64,000 bases of DNA from CAWCXF01 sp963799455 (GTDB lineage Bacteria > Pseudomonadota > Alphaproteobacteria > Rhodobacterales > Rhodobacteraceae): positions 744,001 to 808,000 of the forward strand of contig CAWCXF010000007.1 in assembly GCA_963799455.1 (NCBI GenBank), written 5' to 3'. Numbering within the stretch: the stretch's first letter is position 1; every line of letters begins with the position of its first letter. Position numbers and translations under genes: made by a program. The notes under the pieces were generated by a model. It was not told the DNA's origin. It saw nothing but the letters and a program-made list of their open reading frames with translations, and searched no databases. Shown here in pieces: positions 6,603 through 15,001 of this stretch.

Positions 6603-9094
6603 GGCCGTCCGACGGCGCCGCGGACGCCCGGGCGAGGCCCTTCCAGACCGTGGTGGCGGTGGACTGGTCGGCGAGCGCCACGCCCTCGCCGAAGCGGCCG
6701 ACCGGGGACGCGATCTGGATCGGCGTGGCGCGGGCGCAGGGCGTCGAGACCTCCTACCACCGGACCCGCTCGGCCGCGCTCGCGTGGCTGGAGGCGCTGC
6801 TCTCGGCCGAGGCCGCGGCCGGCCGGCGGGTGCTGGCGGGCTTCGACTTCCCCTTCGGCTGGCCGCGCGGCTTCGCCGGGCGCGTCGCGGGCGAGCCGTC
6901 GGCGCTCGCGGTCTGGGACCGGCTCGCGGCGATGGTCGAGGACGGCCCCGACAACGCCTCGAACCGCTGGGAAGTCGCGGCCGCGCTCAACGCGCTCTTC
7001 CCCGGCACGGGGCCCTTCTGGGGCTGCCCGGCGCAGGAGGCGCGGGTCGGGCTCTCGCCCACCAAGGCCGGATGGGGCGGCCACGGCCTGCCCGAGCGGC
7101 GCCATGCGGAGCGGCGGGTGCCCCGCGCGCAGCCGGGCTGGAAGCTCGCCTACACGGGCTCCGTGGGCTCACAGGCGCTCCTCGGCCAGGCCCGGCTCGC
7201 GGCGTTCCGGCGCCGCGTCCCCTGCGCGGTCTGGCCGTTCGAGCCCTGGGACGAGGTGCCGGTGGTGCTGGCCGAGATCTACCCCTCGCTGCTCGGCGAC
7301 GCGGTGCCGAGGGAGGGGATCCGCGACGAGGCGCAGGTGCGTCTGCTGTCGCGCGCGCTGCGTCGCCTGACGGGCGACGCGGCGGGCGCGGGCCGGCTCC
7401 TTCACGCGCCGCCCGAGGCGGCCCCCGAGGAGGGCTGGATCCTGGGACTCGGCTTCGAGGCGGCCCTGAGGGCCGCAGCGGGTGCCGATCCGGCCGAGCC
7501 CGGCGCCGCGTCGCCCCAGCCGCCGCGGGTGGAGCCGGCGGCGGCGCACGGGAGCGGGAGGGCGCCCGATGCCGAGCCCCTCGCCCCGGCCGCCGGCACC
7601 ACCCAAGCGCACCCACCACCGGACGCGGATCCCCCCGAGGCGGCCGGTCGCGCCGCCGACCTGCCCTCGCCGCTCGGTGCGACCACCCGCGCGACCGGCG
7701 CGCCGCCGCGGGACGAGGCGGCCCCGATCCTGGCGGCCCCGATCCTGGCGGCCCCGATCCTGGCGGCCCCGATCCTGGCGGCCCCGACGGCCACGCCGCC
7801 ACAGGACGCCGACCCGCCCGGTCCGGCCGCCCGCACCGTCGCCGGGCTCACGCCGCCGCCGCTCTCGAACGACTGCTTCGCGCTGCCGCCCGGCGTGGAC
7901 TGGACGCCGGTGGACGCGGCCCTGGCGCGGCTGCGCGAGGGGCTCGCGCCCGTCACGGGCGCCGAGGCCGTTGCGCTCGCCGAGGCGGCGGGCCGGGTGC
8001 TGGCCGAGGACGCCGTGGCGCGGCGGTCGAGCCCGCCAGGGCCCAACGCCGCCGTGGACGGCTACGGCTTCGCCCACGCCGCCGCCGTCGCCGGCGCCAA
8101 CCTCATGGCGCTGGTGCCGGGCCGGGCCGCGGCCGGCGCCCCGCTCGGCCGGCCCGTGCCCGAGGGGAGCGCCGCGCGCATCCTCACCGGCGCGCTGCTG
8201 CCCGAGGGCGTGGACACCGTGATCCTCCAGGAGGACGCGGCCGTGGCCGAGGGCCACGTCGCCTTCACGGGCCCGGTCAAGCTCCGCGCCAACACGCGGG
8301 CCGCAGGCGAGGATTTGGAGGCGGGCGCCCTGGCGCTGCCCGCGGGCCGTCGTCTGACCGCCCCCGACCTGGCGCTCCTGGCCTCGCTCGGGATCGCCGA
8401 GGTCGCGGCGCGCGCGCGGCTGCGGGTGGGGGTGCTCTCGACCGGCGACGAGATCGCGGCGCCCGGCGAGACCGACGATCCCTCGCGGACCTACGACGCC
8501 AACCGCCCGATGCTGCTGGCGCTCCTGCGCCGCTGGGACCACGAGGCGGTCGATCTCGGCCACGTCCCCGACGACCGCGCCGCGCTGCGGGGGCGGCTCG
8601 ACCGCGCGGCCTGCCACGCGGTGCTGACCTCGGGCGGCGCCTCGGCGGGCGAGGAGGACCACGTCTCGGCGATCCTCGCGGCCGAGGGGCGGGTGACGAC
8701 CTGGCGCGTCGCCATGAAGCCCGGGCGGCCCCTCGCCATGGGGCTCTGGCGCGGCGTGCCGGTGCTGGGGCTGCCGGGCAACCCGGTCGCGGCCTTCGTC
8801 TGCGCGCTCGTCTTCGCGCGGCCGGCGCTGTCGCTGCTCGCGGGCTCGGGCTGGGTCGAGCCGCAGGGCTTCGAGCTGCCCGCGGCCTTCGCCAAGCGCA
8901 AGAAGGCCGGGCGGCGCGAGCTTCTGCGCGCGCGGATCCGCGACGGCCGGGCCGAGGCGTTCGCCTCCGAAGGCTCGGGCCGGGTCTCGGGCCTCTCCTG
9001 GGCCGAGGGGCTGGTGGAGCTGGAGGAGGGCGCGCGCGAGGTGCGCCCCGGCGATCCGGTGCGCTACCTGCCCTACGGCTCGTTCGGGCTGTGA
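6599..9094 (+). CDS. moeA: fusion: RNase-H-like (DUF429-type) domain plus molybdopterin molybdenumtransferase
   Basis: 831-residue two-domain protein. Residues 1-~290 (TVVAVDWSAS, LAGFDFPFGWPRGF, GPFWGCPAQE, VGSQALLG, LAEIYPSLLGD) form the RNase-H-like domain that, as I recall, is encoded next to moeA in other Rhodobacterales. From ~421 to the end is a full MoeA: NAAVDGYGF, ARILTGALLPEGVDTVI, VGVLSTGDEI, SGGASAGEEDH, MKPGRPLAMG and LPGNPVAAF. MoeA inserts molybdate into adenylylated molybdopterin. The ~130-residue Pro/Ala linker contains four perfect 15-bp repeats (7721-7780). The ATG overlaps the mobB stop. A missed stop/start between domains is unlikely, because the frame is continuous. Confidence 0.85.
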   Translation: MRPSDGAADARARPFQTVVAVDWSASATPSPKRPTGDAIWIGVARAQGVETSYHRTRSAALAWLEALLSAEAAAGRRVLAGFDFPFGWPRGFAGRVAGEPSALAVWDRLAAMVEDGPDNASNRWEVAAALNALFPGTGPFWGCPAQEARVGLSPTKAGWGGHGLPERRHAERRVPRAQPGWKLAYTGSVGSQALLGQARLAAFRRRVPCAVWPFEPWDEVPVVLAEIYPSLLGDAVPREGIRDEAQVRLLSRALRRLTGDAAGAGRLLHAPPEAAPEEGWILGLGFEAALRAAAGADPAEPGAASPQPPRVEPAAAHGSGRAPDAEPLAPAAGTTQAHPPPDADPPEAAGRAADLPSPLGATTRATGAPPRDEAAPILAAPILAAPILAAPILAAPTATPPQDADPPGPAARTVAGLTPPPLSNDCFALPPGVDWTPVDAALARLREGLAPVTGAEAVALAEAAGRVLAEDAVARRSSPPGPNAAVDGYGFAHAAAVAGANLMALVPGRAAAGAPLGRPVPEGSAARILTGALLPEGVDTVILQEDAAVAEGHVAFTGPVKLRANTRAAGEDLEAGALALPAGRRLTAPDLALLASLGIAEVAARARLRVGVLSTGDEIAAPGETDDPSRTYDANRPMLLALLRRWDHEAVDLGHVPDDRAALRGRLDRAACHAVLTSGGASAGEEDHVSAILAAEGRVTTWRVAMKPGRPLAMGLWRGVPVLGLPGNPVAAFVCALVFARPALSLLAGSGWVEPQGFELPAAFAKRKKAGRRELLRARIRDGRAEAFASEGSGRVSGLSWAEGLVELEEGAREVRPGDPVRYLPYGSFGL
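7721..7780 (+). repeat. four perfect 15-bp in-frame tandem repeats in the moeA-fusion linker
   Basis: The unit GCCCCGATCCTGGCG occurs four times without mismatch, then decays. It encodes the pentapeptide APILA in the interdomain linker. Unit length divisible by three means copy-number change would keep the frame and only alter linker length. Confidence 0.95.
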
Positions 9095-9678
9095 GGGTGA
9101 CGGTCGCGCCGGGCTTCGCGGCGCATCACCGGGCGGAGGTCGCGGCGCTGTTCTGGGAGGCGTTCGGTCCCAAGCTGCGCTGGCCGCTCGGCGCGCCCCC
9201 TCGCGCGCTCGCCTTCATCGAGCGCACGCTCGACCCGGCCCATGCGATCTCGGCCACCGACGGCGAGGGCGGGCTGCTCGGCGCGGCGGGGCTCAAGACC
9301 GGGTCGGGGGGCCTGCTGACGGGCCGCTCCGCCGACCTGCGGGCGGTCTACGGGCGCCTCGGCGGGCTCTGGCGCGGCGCGCTGCTGGAGCTCCACGAGC
9401 GCCCCGTCGAGCCCGGGGCGATGCTGATGGACGGGCTCTTCGTGGCGCCCCACGCGCGCGGGCACGGGGTCGGCACGCGGCTCCTGGCGGCGGTGGCCGA
9501 GCGCGCCCGCGCCGAGGGCTGCCGCGAGATCCGCCTCGACGTGGTGGACGGCAACCGCGCGCGCAGGCTCTACGAGCGCCACGGCTTCGAGCCCTCGGGG
9601 CGGACCGAGCCGGGCTGGCTCGGGCCCATGCTGGGCTTCCGCGGCGCCACGACGATGCGGCTGAGCCTCACGGGCTGA
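9091..9678 (+). CDS. GNAT-family N-acetyltransferase
   Basis: 195-residue acetyltransferase fold. The acetyl-CoA loop is HARGHGVGTRLL near residue 130, followed by AEGCREIRLDVVDGNRARRLYERHGFE, the classical motif A and B pair. The GTG at 9091 overlaps the moeA-fusion stop (GTGA); GTG 9097 is an in-frame alternative. Translational coupling ties it to the molybdenum-cofactor operon, but the substrate cannot be read from sequence. It is the last intact gene before the insertion-sequence cluster. Confidence 0.85.
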   Translation: MRVTVAPGFAAHHRAEVAALFWEAFGPKLRWPLGAPPRALAFIERTLDPAHAISATDGEGGLLGAAGLKTGSGGLLTGRSADLRAVYGRLGGLWRGALLELHERPVEPGAMLMDGLFVAPHARGHGVGTRLLAAVAERARAEGCREIRLDVVDGNRARRLYERHGFEPSGRTEPGWLGPMLGFRGATTMRLSLTG

Positions 9679-9721
9679 GGCGCGGGCTCATATGAGTTCC
9701 GGCTGACCGCCGGGAAGAACC

Positions 9722-10618
9722 CTAAGAGCCCCTAACAAAACCGTCTGATCTGGTTGAGGCAGATGAGCGAACAGGCGAGCGAGGTGAAGGCCCAATGGAT
9801 GTCGGCGCGATGCTCGTAGCGGATGGTGAGGCGTCGGAAGCGGGCGAGCCAGGCGAGCGTGCGCTCGACCACCCAGCGGTGGCGGCCGAGGCGATCGGAG
9901 CGTTCGACGCCCCGGCGCGCGATGCGCGGGGTGATGGACCGCTCGCGGCACTCGGCGCGGCAGCGGCGGTGGTCGTAGGCCTTGTCCGCGTGGAGCTTGC
10001 GGGGCCGACAGCGGGGCCTGCCCAGGCCGCGGCGCACGCCCGGCACGACGTCCAGCACGGCCGCGAGCAACTTGCTGTCGTGGCGGTTGGCCCCGCTCGA
10101 GCCTCGAAGCCCAGCGGCGTGCCGCGGGCATCGACGACGAGGTGGCGCCTGCGTAGCCCGGGCGGCCCCGGTCGGTGGGGTTCGGGCCGATCTTGGTGCC
10201 CGGCGACGAGCGCCCCCTTCTGCCGGGATCGAGGCGCTGTCGATCGACGCCCGGTCCCAGTCGAGCGCGTCGGCCGCGGCCAGCCGCTCGCGCAGCACCC
10301 GGTGCAGCTCGCCCAGCACGCCGGCGGCATGCCAGTCGCGCAGCCGCCGCCAGCACAGCCTGCCCCGGACCCCGATCCGGGGTCATGCCGGTGCAGCCGA
10401 ACGCCACCCGGGGCAGCCGCTCCCAGGAAATGCCGGACCACGAGCACGAAGATGATGCCCTCCAGGGCCCGGCGATCGTCGCAGCGGGGCCGCCCACCCT
10501 TCGGCTTCGGGGGCTCCTCGGGCAGCAGCGGCCCCACCGTCGCCCACAGCTCATCGCTCACAAGGGGTCTGGTCATGACCCCCAACGCCCCCGCACGAGT
10601 TTTGGTAGGCGCTCTTAG
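9722..10618 (-). mobile_element. IS5-family (IS427-like) insertion sequence, degenerate
   Basis: Element of 897 bp bounded by imperfect inverted repeats: CTAAGAGCCCCTAACAAAAC at 9722-9741, and at 10599-10618 the complement of CTAAGAGCGCCTACCAAAAC (17 of 20 match). The transposase lies on the minus strand. A related copy on the plus strand lies at 35724-36505. Confidence 0.85.
9732..10576 (-). pseudogene. IS5/IS427-like transposase, frameshifted
   Basis: The minus-strand transposase starts MTRPLVSDELWATVGPLLPEEPPKPKGGRP at 10576 and ends IRYEHRADIHWAFTSLACSL near 9732, a typical IS5-family start and end. In between the product moves through three frames: HDSKLLAAVLDVVPGVRRG and RWVVERTLAWLARFRRL are in a different frame from the start. 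One shift falls at the GAAGGGGG site, where the other copy has a possible programmed -1 signal; the others look like decay. Not expected to be functional. Confidence 0.8.
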
Positions 10619-10673
10619 AGCCTCGAACCGTCAGGAGAATCCCTCCCTACGAGGCAATCAGCCGGAGATCGTA

Positions 10674-11499
10674 TCAGGCGGCTCCTTTGTGGTTGTCGCT
10701 GGGGCTGTCGGCGGGGGTTGTCGGCGCGACGACAGCCTCATCCTGTAGGCGGTTGGCGGTGGTGCGGCGGCGGTAGCTGTCGACGTTCATCTCCAGGATG
10801 GTCGCGTGGTGGACGAGCCTGTCGATGGCGGCGACGGTGACGGCGGGGTCGGGGGAGACGCGGTCCCGGGCGCGTGAGCGCTGGTTGGCGGCGATGGCCA
10901 GGCTGCGGGTCTCGTAGCGCCGCGCGATGAGCTCGAAGAGGACGGAGGTCTCGGCCTGGTCCTTCTGAGCGTAGGCGATGTCGTCGAGGACGATGAGGTC
11001 GAAGCGGTCGAGCTTTGCGAGGGCGCCCTCGAGGGCGAGGTCGCGCCGCGCGGCCTGGAGCCTTTGGACGAGGTCTGTGGTGCGGGTGTAGAGCACGCGG
11101 TGGCCGGCCTCGATCAGGGCGTGTCCGATGGCACAGAGCAAATGGGTTTTGCCGGCGCCCGAGTTGCCGATGGCGATGAGGTTGGCGCCCGCCTCGAGCC
11201 AGTCGCCCGCGGCGAGCGCCTCGATCCGCTTCCGGGGCACCTTCGGCAGGGCCTTGAAGTCGAAGGTGGCGAGCGTCTTGCCGCCCGGCAGATGGGAGGC
11301 GTTGAGATGGCGCTGGATGCGGCGGGTCTCGCGTTCGGCCAACTCGCACTCGGCGAGGGCCGCGAGGAAGCGCGCGGCGGGCCAGCCTTCCTTGTCGGCC
11401 TGCGGGGCCGAAGCCCTGCCAGCGCCGGGTGAAGCTGGGCAGGCGCAGCGCTGTGAGCATGCTCGGCAGCGTGTGGACGTCGATCTCCCGGGCGGTCAT
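10674..11499 (-). pseudogene. istB: IstB-like ATPase of an older IS21 element, one frameshift
   Basis: IS21 helper ATPase. The start MTAREIDVHTLPSMLTALRLPSF is at 11499; a single shift near 11405 moves to the frame carrying ECELAERETRRIQRHL, Walker A GNSGAGKTH, Walker B LIVLDDIA and the conserved YRRRTTANRL end. One base restores an uninterrupted protein, so this could be a sequence error. Its ATG overlaps the TGA of the older istA (ATGA), the normal IS21 arrangement. Confidence 0.8.
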
Positions 11500-11607
11500 G
11501 CGCGCGCCTCAAGCAGCGCGTCGAAGCTCGCGAGCGCGGTGAGCGCGACGGGAACGTCGGCGGGCAGACCGCGGCTGCGCGGCTCGAGCCGGGCACGGAG
11601 GGCGCGG
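11500..11607 (-). pseudogene. istA: C-terminal end of the older istA, cut off by an inserted IS21 element
   Basis: On the minus strand this reads RALRARLEPRSRGLPADVPV then an Ala/Leu-rich end LLEARA and TGA, which overlaps the ATG of the older istB. The upstream part of the same gene resumes at 13859 beyond the inserted element. The last five bases (CGCGG) are one copy of the target duplication. Confidence 0.75.
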
Positions 11608-11609
11608 TG

Positions 11610-12470
11610 TCAGGGCGACATTCGGAACTGGCCCGGTGGCGACAGCCAGGAGTTGCGGCCGCAGCCCCGTCGTGTGGTTTCGACTTCGGTTTCAAGCGCC
11701 GGGCCGGCCTTCTGCAGAAGGCCGGCCCGGCGCTTCTCGCGCAGCCTGTAGCTGTCGCCCCGGATGGTGATGACGTGGGAGTGGTGGAGCAGGCGATCGA
11801 GGATCGCGGTGGCCACCACCGGGTCGCCGAACACCGCGCCGCCACTCGCCTACGGACCGGTTCGAAGTCACCGGCATCGCGCCGCGCTCGTAGCGGCGGC
11901 TGACGAGCTGGAAGAACAGGTGAGCGGCGTTGGGCTCGAGCGGCAGGTAGCCCAGCTCGGTCCACGATCAGCAGCTTCGGCTTGGCGAAGTGCGCCAGCC
12001 GCTCCTCGAGCCGGCCCTCGACCTGGGCCTTGGCGAGGTTGGCCACGAGCGCCATGGCGCCGGTGAAGAGCACGGTGTGGCCGGCCACGATCGCTTCGCG
12101 GCCGAGCGCCACCGCAAGGTGCGTCTTGCCCACGCCCGGGGGGCCGAGCAGCAAGAGCGCATCGCCGTGGGCGATGAAGCGCCGCCGTCGCGAGGTCGCG
12201 GATCTGCCCCTTGTCGACCGAGGGCTGGGCGGCGAAGTCGAAGCCCTCCAGGGTCCGCACGAAGGGGAACTTCGCCAGCCCGAAGCTCGATCTCGATGCG
12301 GCGCTGATCCTTCCGTGCGATCTCGCGCTCGCAGAGGAAGGCGAGCGCCTCGCGCAGGGTCATCTCCCCCCGCGCCGCCTCGTCGAGCAAGCCGTCGAGC
12401 TGGTCGCGCACCGCCGTCAACTTCAAGCGCGTCAGCATCCGGTCGAGCTCGTCCTGGGTCTGCGCTCCCA
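11610..12470 (-). pseudogene. istB: IstB helper ATPase of the nested IS21 element, several frameshifts
   Basis: Begins MGAQTQDELDRMLTRLKL at about 12470, right after the istA stop. It continues through REALAFLCEREIARKDQRRI, then changes frame to RTLEGFDFAAQPSVDKGQI, then to a block containing Walker A GPPGVGKTH, and ends in a third frame with DRLLHHSHVITIRGDSYRL. At least three single-base shifts are needed, so it is decayed or poorly sequenced. By family it supplies ATPase activity for transposition. Confidence 0.78.
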
Positions 12471-13781
12471 TCACCAGGCGCCCCCGGCCACCGCCTCGTA
12501 CTCGGCGAGCGGGCGCAGCAGCGCCGGCGCCGGGATCGGCGCGGCCTCGGCTGCCTCGGCGTCTTCTCTGACCACGCGGCCGGCGGCACCCGCGACGCCC
12601 TCGAAGTGAGCGCGGTCGGTGAAGCGCCCGCGACGGTCCGCGCTGCGGCGGATGACGGGCCACCTCGATGCCCGCATGGGTGACCTGCACAGTCTCGGCC
12701 GTGACCAGCACGCTCACTCGCTCCCCGATCAAGCGCCACGGCACCGAGTAGGCGTTCGTCTCGATCTCCACCGCGCAGTCCGCTCCCACGCGTCGGCTCA
12801 GCTCGCGCGCGGCCAGGAACGGGCCGCGGTCGGGCAGCGGCCGCAGGGCGGCGGCCTCGTCGCGCGCGAAGCGGACCATGGGCGCCTCGCCGGTGGTGCC
12901 GTGGACGCGCTGATCGGCGATCTCGCGCGTCCACTCGGCCAGATGCGCCTCCAGGGCCGCGAAGCTCTCGAAGGTTCGCCCCGCGACCGCGTTGCCCTTC
13001 ACGTAGCCCACGCCGCGCTCGTCCTTGCCCTTGGTCCGCGCCCGGTACGGCGCGCAGGCCTGGACCCGGAAGCCCCAGTGCCGCGCAAAGGCGTGGAGCT
13101 TGGGGTTGAGCACCACCTCCCGCGTCGCCGCGTCGTGGTGCAGGATCAGAGCGCGCGCATTGTCGAGCAGCACCTCCTCAGGCACGCCCCCAAAGGCTGC
13201 GAAGGCACTCTCCATGCCTTCGAACCAGTGCTCCTGGCGCTCGCCCAGGAAGGCCCGGACGTGCAGCCGGCGCGAGTGGCCCAGCGTCGCCACGAAGAAC
13301 GACACCGGTCGCAGAGCGCCCTCGATCTCGACCCGCCTCTGGCCGAAGTCGATCTGCAACTGCTGGCCCGGGCGCGTCTCGAACCTCACCGTCGCCCGCG
13401 CTTCGGCCCGTAGCGCTTGGCGCAGCGGTGCCACCGCACGCTCCACCGTGCGCAGGCTTACCTCAATGCCCCTCTCGGCCGCGAGCTCCTGGCGAGACGC
13501 ACGTCCGCGTTGCCCGCGTGGCGGCGGAAGCGCTCGGACAGCCAGCCCCCAAGACCGTCGAGCGACGTCTTGCGTGTCGGTGCCACCGGGCGTCGCCAGC
13601 CGCCCTCGCGCAGCCACCGCCGCACCGTCGTCCGCGAGCACCCCAGCTCCGCCGCGATCCGCCGCGCCCCCCAGCCGAGCGCCTTCAGCCTCAGCATCGC
13701 CGACACGTCGTCCGGCTCCTTCATCTCGTCCCTCCGCAGACCTTCAGTCCGCAGAAGCCTCTCCGTCACTGGCATGGTCAT
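12471..13781 (-). pseudogene. istA: IstA transposase of the nested IS21 element, frameshifted
   Basis: DDE transposase. The N-terminal helix-turn-helix (LGWGARRIAAELGCSRTTVR) is in the frame starting at 13781; the catalytic core QIDFGQRRVEIEG, EVLLDNARAL and KGKDERGVGYVKGN lies in another frame; the tail RPLAEYEAVAGGAW ends at 12471 in a third. Two single-base shifts (near 13500 and 12660) separate them. The catalytic D, D and E are all present. Confidence 0.8.
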
Positions 13782-13858
13782 CCAGGCCCTCCCCTCAGGC
13801 TACCGAGGGGGCCAGTTCCTCATGTCGCCTCCGGACCAGTTTGCCGTGACGCCTGACA

Positions 13859-14556
13859 CGCGGGCGTCAGGTGCTCGCCCTTCAGCGAGGTCCTCGGCGA
13901 TCAGGTGGGCGAGCTGCGGCCTCGCAGCCCTCGTCGTGGGCGAGCGCGAGGAGGCCCACCATGCGCCGACAGGCGTCCTTCTGGGGCAGCGCCTCGGACA
14001 GGCACGCCCAGGCCTGGGAGTACTCGGTGCGCGGGAACAGGCTGTCGCGGAAGACCGAGCCGGCGAGCGCCTGAGGCTTGCGCCGAAGGGCATGGATCAC
14101 GTGGTGGTAGTCGACGACGTGGACGCGCCGTCCGCCGCCGGTGGCACGTCGGCGTGGATGGGTGACGACGCGGGTCGCCCCGAGCCAAGCCTCGATGCGG
14201 TCGTCATACACATGGATGCGCAAGCGGTGGCCGATCAGCCGCGCCGGCGCACTGTAGAAGACGCTGTGGACGAGGAAGCCGCCGGTTCGCGTGACGCGCG
14301 CGACGATCTCAATGAAGTCGGTGGTGCGCCGAGGCGGCAGGGGCCGCAGCGCCGCCGTTTCGGCGCGGACCGCGTCCTCGCGCCGCCGGTTCCGCCGTGC
14401 GACGAGCTGATCCACGAAGGTCCGGTACTCGGCGAGCCCGGCGAAGGCGCGTGAGCCGCGCAGTCTCGTCCATGGCGGGGCCTCCACGGCGGCTGCAACC
14501 GCCGTTCTGGGTCGGCGCAACAACCGGAGACTGCGCCAACCCCGAAACTCCACCAC
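13859..14556 (-). pseudogene. istA: middle part of the older istA, interrupted and 5'-truncated
   Basis: Reads LVARRNRRREDAVRAE, HSVFYSAPARLIGHRL, VHVVDYHHVIHALRRK and FPRTEYSQAWACL, the C-terminal third of an IS21-type transposase. After a shift near 13915 it gives QLAHLIAEDLAEGRAPDA up to the insertion point, and it continues at 11607. The N-terminal helix-turn-helix and catalytic core are missing, so the older element was also truncated on this side, next to an IS1-like fragment. Confidence 0.72.
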
Positions 14557-14729
14557 GGCACCGCCGAGGGGGCCTCTGCCGCATCCATGAGACGCTCCGC
14601 CTCCTCCTTGCGATGGAAGCCAGACCCGCGGATCACGTCTGGGACATGGAAGAGGTCGTCGCCATCATGGACGAGCGGGCGCCCAAGCCGGGGCGGCCCA
14701 AGACCTGCAAGAAGCGGATTCCGAACTGA
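14541..14729 (+). pseudogene. C-terminal fragment of an IS1-family-like transposase
   Basis: Plus-strand frame reading CRIHETLRLLLAMEARPADH followed by VWDMEEVVAIMDERAPKPGR. This matches the end of a transposase type I know from alphaproteobacteria and cyanobacteria (RIH.TLR..PAMEAG..DHVW), usually annotated IS1 family. Everything upstream is missing. Family name is from memory. Confidence 0.55.
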
Positions 14730-15001
14730 GGCACCACCCGAACTGCACGGCGATGGTCGCCTGATCGTAGGGCGTCCAACTGTCGTCGCGCTGGTGGCTC
14801 ACGAAGGGTCGGAGGACGCGGCGCCCCTGCGCCACTCGATCAGCGCCCACCGATCGTGCCGCACCAGGCAGGCTCCCTCCGAGGGCACCCCGCGCCTCGC
14901 CAGGAGATCGTCCATCGTGAAGCCGCTCACGACGCGGCTGCTCCGTTCACACGAAAGCTCACACCACTGCCAGGGCGTCCGACGGCACGGCGCGTCGATC
15001 C
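14730..15001. other. unassigned spacer beside uvrB
   Basis: 272 bases with noticeably lower GC bias than the core genes. A 38-codon minus-strand frame (14799-14915, starting MDDLLARRG) has no visible ribosome-binding site and no recognised family. Probably residue of the mobile-element cluster. Confidence 0.4.

Larger units (their letters stand above)
11608..13858 (-). mobile_element. IS21-family insertion sequence nested in an older IS21 element
   Basis: 2251-bp element. Its left end TGTCAGGGCGACATTCGGAA and the complement of its right end, TGTCAGGCGTCACGGCAAAC, are inverted repeats of the IS21 type. It is flanked by a 5-bp direct repeat CGCGG (11603-11607 and 13859-13863), the expected target duplication. 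It encodes istA then istB on the minus strand and splits the older istA. Confidence 0.88.

Noticed and set aside
14799..14915. 38-codon minus-strand frame near uvrB
   Set aside because: No ribosome-binding site, no homology recognised, lies in mobile-element debris.
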